A stretch of 64,000 bases of DNA from Papio anubis (taxonomy: Eukaryota; Chordata; Mammalia; Primates; Cercopithecidae). Both the position numbers and the translations under genes were made by a program. The number at the start of each line of letters is the position of its first letter. Within the stretch, counting starts at the first letter, position 1. Positions 1 through 10,235 of this stretch are shown here, in pieces. Under the pieces are notes generated by a model. The model did no database searches. It saw only the letters and a list, made by a program, of their open reading frames with translations, and was not told the origin of the DNA. The stretch covers positions 112,459,702 through 112,523,701 of the forward strand of contig NC_044981.1 in assembly GCF_008728515.1 (NCBI RefSeq), given 5' to 3'.

Positions 1-178
1 GTTTTGAATGAACATTTCTCCGGCGAAGTATACATTGGTCACTAAGCCCATGAAAAGAGGCTCAACATCCATAGCCGTCAGGGAAATGCAAATCACAGCC
101 ACAAGAAGATGCCACCTCACACCCAGAAGGAAGGTTGTCATCAGAATCACAGGGAGGACATGGAGAGACTGGATCCTT
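1..178 (+). mobile_element. L1 3'-region fragment
   Basis: Resembles the late ORF2/3' region of L1 (CATGAAAAGAGGCTCAACATC, GGGAAATGCAAATCA). A related fragment sits at 20868-20995 next to the second copy of the GC-rich segment. Confidence 0.65.
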
Positions 179-179
179 C

Positions 180-504
180 ACTCCTTCCAGGTGTAGAGCG
201 CAGAGAGATGGAGTCCAGATTGAGTGTGGGCGAGAGTGTGGCCTGCAGAACTGTGATGCTGACCGCAACCCGCTCCAGGCCCTGTCCCTCCTGCTGGGAC
301 GGCGGCGGCGGCGGCCGAACGACCCTGCGGGGCATCGGGCAGGCGGAACCTAGCCTGAGCTCTGGCGCAGCGGGCGCGGCTGGAGCGCCAAGAACCCGGA
401 GGGACGGGGCGGGACGGAACTGAAACCCTCGGAAGGAACTTTGACAAAAGGTTTTTGCGGTTGAAATCCACAAAAGCCTTTAATATCCTCCCTGAGGCGA
501 GCAA
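180..504. repeat. Duplicated ULBP-upstream-like GC-rich segment, copy 1
   Basis: GC-rich with a GGC-repeat tract, ending in a GGTTGAAATC-type motif near 458. It shares order and sequence blocks with 21000-21760 and 23505-23650, and like copy 2 is preceded by an L1 fragment. Probably a CpG-rich promoter remnant. Confidence 0.5.
416..426. promoter_or_regulatory. ISRE-like motif, copy 1 (one mismatch)
   Basis: GGAACTGAAAC next to a GC-rich segment. It is the counterpart of the two better-kept copies at 21631 and 23507 in the same duplicated context. Confidence 0.4.
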
Positions 505-881
505 GAGGCAAAAATGACTTTAGAGGGACTCCGACCCGATTTCACCACCCACAGACACACAAAAATGAACAACACAGCAAAAGTACAAAACTCAATCCCT
601 GCTCTTTGTGAAACACGCATTTAAGAAAATAAAGAAGCAGCGCTCGAGTGGGAGGAAATGTTGCAAAACAATGAAGTGAAATGATCTCCTGGGAAGGATG
701 GGAAGCAGGAGACAGGCGGAGTGAAACGTCAGGGAGTTTCTCCCCGCTTCGGCTCCACCCGGGTGACCAAAGCCCTGGACGACTCAGCGGGAGGCGCCCA
801 CATTTCCTCCGCGGTGAACAGCGGTGTCGTCTGCATTCAGTCGCCACGTCCTGGTCCCAAAGACGCTGGCTGAGGGCCCCA
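505..881. other. Possible promoter and 5' region of the plus-strand ULBP pseudogene
   Basis: Moderately GC-rich single-copy sequence between the upstream-like segment and the degenerate signal exon. No TATA box or intact start is evident. Confidence 0.3.
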
Positions 882-944
882 CGTTCATTCATTGCATCCT
901 GGCTCTGCTTCTGCTGCGGGACTGTTCCTGGATCCCGAGGGCCA
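882..944 (+). pseudogene. Degenerate ULBP-type signal-peptide exon
   Basis: A leucine-rich stretch (CILALLLLRDCSWIPRA in one frame) ends at a canonical GTGAGT donor at 945-950. Its layout resembles the ULBP signal exon, but the expected ATG reads ACG. It would be exon 1 of the plus-strand pseudogene, with an intron enlarged by an ERV fragment. Confidence 0.4.
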
Positions 945-1591
945 GTGAGTTCCAGGAATGGGTCGAAGCAAGAGGAGAGGGCGTCCGGGAGGAGGAACTA
1001 TCTGACCGCTCCATGCCCTTCTCCATTCCCTGGGCAGGGCTCCTTCTGGCTCTGTCGCGTCCCTGGAGTTGCTTCTCCCCGCCCGTAAAAGCACAGTAGC
1101 AGAAATGAGGCCAGAAAGGAACGACAGTAAAACAGCTGGTTTTCTGGAAGAAATGCCAAGATTCTTGGTCTCACGACCAAGGAAATCAAGGACGGGGATG
1201 CACATCCACGGAGTGAGATTGGAGCAGGAGTTGTATAGGCGAAAGGAAAGAAAGCTCTCTGTCACAGAGAGGAGTCCCGAATGGGTTGCCAGGTTGTAAA
1301 AATGTCAGGGTTTTTATAAATGGGCTAGTGAGGAGTGGGTGTCTTATCTCCATAGGGCGTGAAGAATCGGTTAGGACTAGGTGTGCCATGTGCATACGGC
1401 AGAGTCTCTAGCAGCCCCCACCCCATTCGTTGATCATACAGGCCAACTCTTAGTTTGTGCTGCTCTGTGCTAAGTACCCGCCTGTGATAAAAGCGGATGC
1501 AGAGTTTCTGTGCCTGTTCCCAGGCATCTTCTTGCAGCTGCAGGCATCCCTACCTCATGCACGCTTCCGGCTTCCCTATCTCAGTGTGCCT
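945..1591. other. Intron-like sequence after the degenerate signal exon
   Basis: Begins with GTGAGT. Otherwise I see no gene or recognised repeat. Confidence 0.3.
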
Positions 1592-1606
1592 AAAGAAATG
1601 GACAGG

Positions 1607-1943
1607 GGCCAGGTGAGGTGGTTCACATCTGTAATTCCAGCACTTTGGGAGGCCAAGGCGGGTGGATCATCTGAGGTGAGGAGTTCGAGATCAGCCTGGT
1701 CAACACGGCGAAACCCCGTCTCTACTAAAAATAACAAAAAGGCCTGGTGGCGGGCGCCTGTAATCCCAGCTACTTGGGACGCTGAGGCAGGAGAATCGCT
1801 TGAACCCGGGTGGCGGAGGCTGCAGTGAGCCGAGATCGCGCCATTGCACTTCAGCCTGGGCGACAAGAGCGAAACTCGGGGGAAAAAAAAAAAAAAAAAA
1901 GACAGAAAGAAGGAAGGCAGGAAGGAAGGAAGAAAGAAAGGAG
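1607..1943 (+). mobile_element. Alu (S-like) with purine-rich tail
   Basis: Full-length Alu body, A-tail and GAAA/GGAA-rich extension, flanked by a 15-bp duplication AAAGAAATGGACAGG (1592-1606, 1944-1958). Confidence 0.92.
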
Positions 1944-1958
1944 AAAGAAATGGACAGG

Positions 1959-2639
1959 AATGTGCTCATTGAGACCCACTGTTTTTGCGGGGGCCCACTC
2001 TATGTATGTGAAGTTTGGTCATTACCCAGCAAGCTCCTCCTTCCGTGCCCGAGTCGCTGATCTGCGTTTTATAGCCTGATCTTCTAGGCTCTCTTTGTAA
2101 GAAGAGAAGTGACTTCTTTGAAGTGCTTGAGGTTAGAAAGGGAGCAATTTCTGAGCTTCTTTTTGTTAAAAGGAAGTTTTTTTTGCCTGGGACTCTCTTT
2201 ACCCTATCTACCTAAATGAGTTCTTTCTATCTCCTATAACAGAGGTTGGGAGGGAAGAGGATTAGAGGGGAGGAGAGGGCGTGGCGAGACTCTCTGGTGA
2301 GGCTGGCACCTCCACTGCACCCTGGGGCGGAAGGAGCCTGAGCTACCAGGCCACAGACATGGTCAGGACCAGAAGTGAGGCAGGGGATCTTGCAGAAATG
2401 CAAGCATAGACATCCCAGACAAACACAGATGCTCTTTTCTCACTGGCTCTCCACCACACAAACCCTCCAGCATCCCCAAGGCTCCCTGTCCTTCAACTTC
2501 CCCCTGCACTTTGCTGCACTCGCTGGCAACCAGGGTCTCAGCAGACACTTCCCTCCCAATCCCCTCACCATAACTCCAACTTTTGAGAATGCAAACGACA
2601 TCATTTAAGAGCTATTAATGCACAAATTAAACCGATGGG
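1959..2639. other. Pseudogene intron sequence; part has a paralogue at 13.5 kb
   Basis: No gene. About 2430-2580 (CACTGGCTCTCCACC onwards) matches 13480-13640. The match is cut off by the ERV fragment and resumes after it near 6130. Confidence 0.55.
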
Positions 2640-4000
2640 TGCAATAAAAACTCATCACCCTTCAGACAAAGTTTTACAATTTTATAAAGTTCACCCCTTT
2701 ATCCTCCTTCCAGGTGGCCAGACTTATTTTACTGATGGCTCTTCCAAAGGCTGAGCAGCTATTTATGGACCTAAGCATACTCAAACAATAGAAACCGCTA
2801 GAGTAGCAGCTCAATGCTCAGAATTCATGGCAGTTATTCAGGTTTTATAGCTCACCGCTTCAACTCCTATTAATATTGTCTGTGATTCAGCTTATGTTGT
2901 AAATGTAGCCAGTCACATTGAGAATGCCACTGTTGAAAGCACCCTAGACCCAGAACTGTTTAACTTGTTTTTAAGGCTTCAGCATGCTGTTCACTCTCCT
3001 GCTGCTCCTTTCCATATTTCTCATATTCACTGTCACACACAATTTTCTGGGACTCTATCTCTAGGTAATGAGAGACCAGATGCATTGATTAGCTCTGTAT
3101 TTCAACAAGCTCAAGCTTCTCATGCATTACTGCATCAAAACACTTCTGCCCTTACTTGTATGTTTCATCTGCCTCACAGCCAGGCTGGAGCTATAGTGCA
3201 AGCCTGCACCACTTGTCAACATGTCCCTGCTGTTATACCTGTGGAAAGATGTAATCCACGAGGCTTAGCTCCAAATGAAATCTAGCAAATAAATGTTACA
3301 CACATAGCAACCTTTGGAAAACTTAGTTATGTTCATGTGAAAATAGACACTTACTCTCATGCCACATGCCAAAGGAAAGAGGTGGCCATATCTGACAACA
3401 CTATTTGTCATCAGTTGCCCATATGGAGGTCCCTAAACAAATAAAAACTGACAATGGACGTACTTATGTTAGTGATACTTTTCAACATTTTTTAGTTATG
3501 GGCAATCACTCATAAACAAGAATACCTTATAATCCTAAAGGAAAAGACATCATAGAGCAAGCACATCAAACATTACAACGTATGTTAAATAAACAGAAAG
3601 GGGCAGTAGGAGACCAGCTGTTACCTCAAACAAAACTACATTTAGCTTTATTTACTTTACATTTTTTAACCCCTGGTACAGATAATAAGACTCTGGCAGA
3701 ATGACATTGGCAAATGTTAGAGGAAAAAAAGAAAGTTTACCCAAAGGTATTATGGAAATACTCAGAGGAAGAACAATGAAAAGTCCCGGTGGATTTACTG
3801 ACATGGGGATAAGGGTATGCTTGTGTTTCATAGATCAAAAAAAACCACACGGGAAACTGAGAAACTACTGGAGCATCAGAGTCAGGCCAAAACTCCTGAC
3901 TCCAGGTTTATGGCCATGCTAGCAGTAATATCCTGTGCGGTATGTTTTCCCTGTGCAGAGGCAAAGACATATTAGGCATATATGTTCCCAACCCCCCAGT
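2640..4000 (+). pseudogene. pol: ERV fragment: pol remnant (RNase H and integrase)
   Basis: Open pieces such as 2965-3285 carry the integrase zinc-binding motif and the ARG-LAPNE-type run before the catalytic core. Stops and frameshifts occur throughout; the second catalytic Asp context (TDNG) is kept and the glutamate region is degraded. It belongs to a different and more decayed element than the RAET1E provirus. Confidence 0.75.
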
Positions 4001-4049
4001 AGTACGACCTGTACTGTGGAGTGACATTCATCCAGAGCTATATCATGAT

Positions 4050-5760
4050 CAAGGAGCATGGGCACCAGGACCCTAACACAGAGCAATTAGACTCTCAGAA
4101 CAGTGGTATTAATTACACCGCTCCATTGGAAGGACTTCCTATATGCATCACCTAGAATACATCACTCAACTGCAGTTGTCTTACAATTCAATCCCAGGCA
4201 TGGTTGAGTTACCACGAAAAGTGTATGTACCTATTGGGCCTTAGCTCTATTAATATTACTGGTGTAGCTACTAATCACTCCTGGCCCAATCGCCCAAATT
4301 GTATTAATTATACAGAGTGGGCTCCCTCTAATAATTCTAACCCTCCTCCTTGGACCCAGTGTCTTGGCTCCCTAGCTAGACAACAGTCCATGCCAATAGG
4401 AGACATTATTGACTGGGGTCCCTGTGGTTATTTTGTTGGGGGAGATGAGCATCAAACCTCATGACATGAACTTTGCTGGCACCAGTGGCAAAACTCTGAC
4501 ATCTCTTTGCCCCATCGCATTGGGAGTCAATCCCGATCTGCCCCACAAATTGCTCGGTACAGTACAGGCTTTAGCCCACCTTTACCTCAATGGCATTATC
4601 AAGGAAAAAGAGGTCCAATTCAGAAATCGATTTGGAAAGCAGCACTCCCATTTATGGATGGCAGCATTTAAGTTGAAGCATTATTCAGTAATAGTGACAG
4701 AGCTAAACGCAGTTTTAATGTTACTCTTGTAGAAAATATTACCACTCAATTTACAATTTGTGTTTTTAATCCCTATGTTTTTCTAATAGCAAAAGAGGAC
4801 CAACTCCAGATGGATGATGCCCAGTTGACTTGTGATTCCTGTCAACTGTATCATTGCCTTAATACTAGCACCATACAAACACACAGTATATCTACCCTAA
4901 TAATTCTAGGTCACATTCCTGGCTTATGAATTCCTATAATTTTGTCTGAGCCTTGAGCGGCCACTCCCACTTTAGGTCTTATAAAACTCCCTTTTACTCA
5001 GTTTACTCATCATGCTCGTAGAACCTTGGGCGTGATAATTTTTGCTATAGTCTCCTTAGTTACATTAATAACCTCTGTTGTGGTGTCTTCAGTAGCAAGG
5101 CACAATCTCCGTTCAAACAGCTCAATATGTAGAAAACTGGACACGTACAGCCGACCAGGCATGGCTATTTCAAAATAAAATTAACACTGAGATACAAACA
5201 GAAGTGGCAATGTTAAAGACTACTGTTCTGTGGCTAAGAGAACAAGTACGAAGTTTGCAGTTACAGCAGCAGCAACTGTGTTGTCATTTTAACCATACCC
5301 ATATTTGTGTATTTGAAATATAATCAAGGTGAATATCCATGGAGCCTTGTAAAAGCCCATTTACAGGAAGCTTTAACATCCAATGTTGCTTTTGATATTA
5401 ATGATTTACAAAGTAAAATCCTTAACCTAAATAAGCAGACTCAAGCGTTTCAGCCCTCTTTAGAAACTTGGGCAGAATTTCAGCAAGATTTGGAGAGCCT
5501 TAACCCTTGGACCTACTTCAAACAGCACCTCAATGTCTTTTTTTTTTTAAATATATAACTATTGGATTAATGTTATTATGTTTCTGTTTTCTGTTCATAG
5601 TCTGCAAAATCAGCTGGACCACCAAACAGCAATTGAGAGCTACACAACCTGTGATTACCTTTATCCAATTATGCATAAACGAAAAGGTGGAGATGTTGCA
5701 GGCCCAAGAGAAAATGGGGGTCGTGACCAACTCAGTATACCACTGGAGGCTATATGAGTA
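4050..5760 (+). pseudogene. env: ERV fragment: env remnant
   Basis: A surface-subunit-like part with several N-glycosylation sequons (4204-4464) is followed by a shifted frame (to about 4735), then a transmembrane-subunit-like part. The latter has a basic cleavage-like HARRTLG followed by a hydrophobic stretch (about 5010-5090), and a C-terminal membrane span near 5550-5610. Multiple stops make it non-coding. Confidence 0.7.
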
Positions 5761-5790
5761 AACGGAAAACTGTTCTCGTAAAAGCAGAAT

Positions 5791-6103
5791 GTTGGAAAGC
5801 TGACAAACTGCATCTGCTGCCAGAAGGATTACGGAGGGTGCTCACTCGCCGCAGTGCAGTGTTCCTCGTGACTATCTGTAGAAACATCTGAAGCCTGTTG
5901 TACAAAGAAAACCATTTTGTATACCTGTGATAAATCAAACAGCTGACCAACTGTTACCTCTCCCTCCCTGCTCTTTCTACCTAATACAAGTGAAGGGCTG
6001 TAAAAGCTCAGGGCCCTTGTTCACTAGAGGCAAAGAGCCTGCGACCCCTTCTTCAAAACGTATCTTCTTGTCTTTGTCTTAATTTCTGCATTCGTCCCCC
6101 TTC
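5791..6103 (+). repeat. Probable LTR of the class II ERV fragment
   Basis: Begins TGTTGGAAAG directly after env and ends in CCCCCTTCA. The run TTCTTGTCTTTGTCTTAATTT is typical of betaretroviral LTR ends. Family assignment is uncertain. Confidence 0.55.
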
Positions 6104-6129
6104 ATTCATCCAGTAATAAATGACAACAA

Positions 6130-6262
6130 CACACTGCCACCAAATAGGTCACACACTTTTACCTTCAATCTCAGCCCAGCCCTGTCACCCCACAGGCCTC
6201 CCTCACCTCCCTATCCATGAAGCAACTCTCACCACCTCCCCCACCAACCAGCACCTTTTTCC
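6130..6262. repeat. Paralogous segment resuming after the ERV (partner of 13640-13760)
   Basis: CACTGCCACCAAATAGGTCACA, CTCAGCCCAGCCC and CCTCACCTCCCTATCCATGAAG correspond to CACTGCCACCACCCAAGTCACA, CTCAGCCTGGCAC and CTCACCTCCCCATCCATGAAG at 13630-13720. Confidence 0.7.
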
Positions 6263-8126
6263 CCTTGTTGAGGACACATCCCAGTAAACACACCCCAAGC
6301 TCCCAAGAGAACCTGTTCAGGGGGGGATGGAAAGTGCCATTTCCCTCGGGACGACCCTGAGAACGCAGGTGAGTAGAGGCATCTACTTTGGCCCTTGGAG
6401 CCTAGATTCACCTATTCTTCCTATTGGGAAGCCAGCGTCATATAGAAAGGTAGGCAGGAGTTGGCAAACCCTTTCTAGAAAGGAAAGCAGGAAGCACTTT
6501 GGTCTTTTCAGGGCATGGGTTTTCTGTCTCTGTGTCAAGTCCTATCCCTTTGTAGAGCAACAGCAGGCCAGGACAACCTGAAAATAAAAAAGGGCCCAGA
6601 TTTGGATGCTGTCCTAGGTTGCTGACCCCAGATGAGGATACACATAGTGACACAATAGTTGATGGCCCATCCCCTAGGGTAACATCTCCAGGTGGGGTCT
6701 CAGCTGCAACTCCAAAAGTCAGAAGCAGGTCCTAGCCTGCCTGTGGCTTCTGGGTGGTGTGGATATGATGGCAGTGGGGGTTCCATGGTTTGGGGCCTAC
6801 TCTCCCCTCCTTTGCAGCTGAGTGGCATCGATGGTCCACCAGGGCCATCAGGGTCATCCCCTGAAGCCTCGGGTGTGAGCTGAGGGTGAGGGGATGCAGC
6901 TATGTGGTGTCCTGGGGATCGGGGCCAACTGCTTCTGCAGCTTCTCGGTTCCCTGTGGCCCTGTTCCTGCCCATCCCAGGAGAAGCACCTGCGTCTTCTC
7001 ACTGCCGGGCCTATCTTCCTAATGACATACAGGGTGAGGAGCCCACCCCGTAATGGGCCGCTCTGAGGCTGTGTGGTTACTGCCCTCCCATGGCTGGAGG
7101 CCCCATCTCTGCCAGGGCCTAGGATAAAACGAGAACCACTGTTGAAGGGTGTGATGTATTTCCTGCTGCCAGTGGCATGGCCTTCCTTCTGGGCACTAGG
7201 TGACCCTGTTGATTCTCCAGTGGGGAATTGTTATAGACTCTACACAAAATGTTTTTTGACCACAGATGCTTCTAGAATCTAATGTGTACTGAGTCCTAGG
7301 GCCCTAGTGACAGGTCCAGCCACATTCATCACGCATGGATTGTCTGTGGCTGCTATCAAGATACCACAGCAGAGTTGATCAGTGACAACAGGGACTATGT
7401 TGCCAGCAAGCCCCTTATATTCACAATACAGCCCCTCACAGCAAGCTCTGCGGGCCATGCGTGTATGTGGGGAAGTCGGAAAAGAAGCTTTGCACTTGTT
7501 GTGAGGTTGAAGGGTCTTTCCTCATTGGAATGTGGACTCTGCTTCTAGTAATGGATCCTGGGTCTGTCTGAGAAGTGGCTTAGTGCTGGAAACTCGGCAA
7601 AGTAATACAGTTTTCTAATGAAATGTCCACTTTCTGCCTCCCGATGATCCAGCTCTCTGTTTTGTCTTTATTTATTGTGGTTAAAGTCCAGCAGGATCCG
7701 GGTGAGTCTCCATCTGTTTTGCCTCTTGGTCCCCCTTGTTCTATGAGCCATGAGCGTAGCTCTCTGTGGCTCAGGACTCCAGCTGGCATTGTGACTTCTC
7801 TAATTTTTTGCATCATTGCATCTTCCGTGCTCCTGACAGGTGACAGCCTCCACCTGGGATCAGTTATTTCAGATCATTACTCCCGGGAGCCATTTAGGGA
7901 AGAGTATTTCCTACCCCCAACCCCGGCCTTCAGCAACAGGCATTCCTGAGCTTCTTGACAGTCTGCTGCCTTCTCCCAGGGCCTGCTTTATATGCTGGGT
8001 TAAACAGGAGTCCTCCAGGCTTCCCAGGAGCACAGAGGATGGACATTGTTCTGGATTTTCACACTCAGACCTCCCTGGCATGGGCGCTTCTCTGAGCCTG
8101 TGATCCCTTCCTCTACACCCTGCCTT
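6263..8126. other. Non-coding intron-like DNA
   Basis: I see no exon, RNA gene or clear repeat. Open frames here are short and unrelated to each other. Confidence 0.4.
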
Positions 8127-8143
8127 AGAAGTTCTAGATTTTC

Positions 8144-8279
8144 AGGGCCACCCGCAGTGGCTCACGCCTGTAATCCCAGCACTTTGGGAGGCCAAGGCGG
8201 GTGGATCACGAGGTCAGGAGATCGAGACCAACCTGGCTAACCTGGTGAAACCCCCTCTCTACTAAAAAAAAAAAAAAAA
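8144..8279 (+). mobile_element. Alu left monomer only, with its own A-tail
   Basis: The Alu left arm runs to CTACT followed directly by an A-tail. It is flanked by AGAAGTTCTAGATTTTC (8127-8143) and AGAAGTTCTAGGTTTTC (8280-8296). Confidence 0.88.
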
Positions 8280-8296
8280 AGAAGTTCTAGGTTTTC

Positions 8297-8854
8297 CACT
8301 TCTCGCTCTGTGAACCATCCCTTTTCCAGGGTTCCAGGAATGCATCCTCATAGCAGGTGGGCATGATGGCCAGGGGCTTTGCCAATGTGTTAAATCCTGT
8401 GACTATGACAATAACCTCTTTTTTAATTCAAGTTGGATTCTGTCTTCACCCCATCCACTGTGCTGGAGCATCCAGGGCATCCCCCACACCTTCTCCCACC
8501 TCCCGCAGTCCACCGAGGCTGCTGCCGAAGGTCATCCTCATCGAGGCCTTTTCCTGCCACAGCAGCCCTGGCACCTCCAGTGACAGGGTCATGTGCTGAC
8601 TGACGTGGGCAGAGCCCAGGTGGGATATGCCTTGGGGGGACTTGTGTTTTTTTGGCTGCAGGGAGCATCCATGTCTTGAACTCACATAAGGGAGACGCTC
8701 TAGTCTTTAACTAGTTGACATGACAGTCCTGGCTGGGGCACATCTTGCTCTGCCAGCCTAGCCCCTCAGAGTCCTTCACTTGCAGTCACCATAAGGAAGA
8801 GGAGGGGTCTCAGGTTCCACTTCCCCCCACACCTCCTGTGTTTTCCTTCCACAG
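8297..8854. other. Intron sequence before the alpha1-like exon
   Basis: No gene or recognised repeat until a pyrimidine-rich acceptor at 8840-8854. Confidence 0.45.
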
Positions 8855-9608
8855 ACACACACTGTCTTTGCTATGACTTCACCATCACTCCTAAGTTCAG
8901 ACCTGAACCACAGTGGTGTGAAGTTCAAGGCCAGGTAGATAAAAGGCCTTTTCTTTACTATGACTGTGTTAACCATAAGGCCAAAGCCTTTGCTCCTCTG
9001 GAGAAGAAAGTCAATGTCACAAAAACCTGGGAAGAACAGACTGAAACCCTAAGAGACGTGGTGGATTTCCTCAAAGGGCAGCTGCCTGACATTTGAGTGG
9101 AGAATTGAATACCCAGCGGTAAGTTAAAATTGTCCAGGACAGGAGGAAGCAGACAGGATAGTAACTTAGAGGTATTTATTGGTTTCATGTAAAAAATAAA
9201 CCAAAAGTTTGTTTCACCCAAGAGGCTGAGAAGCATGGGCAGGATGCAGCAGAGAGAGCAAGTCCAGGAGCCAGGAAAGGAAGCAGGGCGGGGCTCAGGA
9301 CTTATCAAGATCAGAGCTGATCTCTTTCCAACGGGGCAGAGCCCCTCATTCTGCAGGCCCGGATGTCTTGTGAGCACGAAGCCCATGGACATGGCAGAGG
9401 ATCTTGGCAGTTCCTCTTAAATGGACAGAGGTTTCTCCTCTTTGACCCAAACAACAGAAAGTGGACAGTGCTTTATCTTGGCGCCAAGATGAAAGAGAAG
9501 TGGGATAAGAACAAGGATGTGACCATGTTCTTCCAGAAGATTTCAATGGGAGACTGAAACTTGGCTTGAGGAATTCTTGATACACTGGGTAAAAACGCTG
9601 AAGCAAGT
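8855..9608 (+). pseudogene. ULBP1-like pseudogene, alpha1 and alpha2 exons
   Basis: The alpha1-like exon runs 8855-9118, with a CTTCCACAG acceptor and a GTAAGT donor. It closely resembles ULBP1 alpha1 (for example HCLCYDFTITPKFRPEPQWC) but has TGA at 9094-9096 and 9106-9108. The alpha2-like exon runs from 9357 (acceptor CTGCAG) to about 9608. It keeps the family start MSCEHEAHGHGRGSWQF and is ended by TGA 9555-9557 plus a small deletion at the conserved second cysteine, and its 3' donor is poor. A C-terminal exon was not found: homology to the minus-strand copy stops near 10235, just before that exon should appear. ULBP1 is normally a GPI-anchored NKG2D ligand; this copy cannot make one. Which human family member is orthologous is unclear. 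Confidence 0.88.
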
Positions 9609-10235
9609 CAGTGAGAAGAAAACAAAGGTAGCTGTCTTGAGTTCAGATCTAATCAGCCAGGTGTGTGTGTGTGGATGTATGTGTGTGAGAGAGTGTGTGA
9701 GTGTGTGTGTGAGTGAGTGTGAACATAACCCCCTCTTGGGGGGCTCCTCCTGGGGGAGCTGGCATGCCTGTGCTCTCCCATCCTCCTCTCCCTTCTCCCT
9801 CCTGACTCCTTTTCCTCCCTGCACTTGCTTCTGCTCCCCTCACTGTGGATTTCTCACCAGCCTTGAAACTGGGCAACATGGTGTTTCCAGAATTTTATGC
9901 TTCATGTTCCCTCCTCCTGGGACCACTTTTCCTTTCCCTTCTTCTGCTCTGTTTCTAGAAATCCAACCAAACCCCCTCCAATGACAGCCCTGAGATCCTC
10001 CCTTCCCCTGCCCTGGGGCATGACCTCCTCTTCCACCACCACAGGAGGGTGGGCTGTGCTGTCACCTTGCTTCACTCAGCAGCTGTGTGAGCTCCCTGAG
10101 GACAGGGACACCCCTTCTCCCTTCCTACCCCAGGACCTGTCCCAGGGGCTGCCCCACATCAGAGGGGGACAAAACCTCTGCCTTGCAGGATGACCTGGGG
10201 TGGCAGGAGCTGTGGAGGCATCTCCTCAGATTTGA
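9560..10235 (+). repeat. Inverted paralogous intron segment, plus copy
   Basis: Colinear with the minus strand of 22280-22830: a GT-rich tract, GAGTGTGAACATAACCCCC, CTGACTCCTTTTCCTCCCTG, GGGGCATGACCTCCTCTTCC and CCTTGCAGGATGACCTGGG all have counterparts. It corresponds to the intron between alpha2 and the last exon. Homology ends near 10235. Confidence 0.8.
9661..9722. repeat. (GT)n-rich tract
   Basis: Imperfect GT/GA repeat in the pseudogene intron; the minus-strand copy carries the matching CA-rich tract at 22800-23000. Confidence 0.85.

Larger units (their letters stand above)
2640..6110 (+). mobile_element. Class II ERV fragment: RNase H, integrase, env, 3' LTR-like end
   Basis: 5'-truncated betaretrovirus-like element. 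RNase H begins at TYFTDGSSKG (about 2722). Integrase shows a His-X3-His and CTTC zinc motif (3118-3220) and a TDNG motif (about 3445). Env covers about 4050-5760 with many stops. A tail from TGTTGGAAAGCTGAC (5791) to about 6103 has LTR character; I think of LTR3/HML-6 but cannot confirm it. No 5' LTR is present. It inserted into intron-like DNA of the plus-strand pseudogene. Confidence 0.82.

Noticed and set aside
1576..2079. Several open frames of 80-120 codons
   Set aside because: They fall on an Alu and its purine-rich tail, as do similar frames at 19.9-20.4, 44.6-45.0 and 63.5-63.8 kb.
8855..9608. A functional ULBP1 gene
   Set aside because: Two stops at the end of alpha1, a stop plus indel in alpha2, no start codon in the candidate signal exon and no C-terminal exon.
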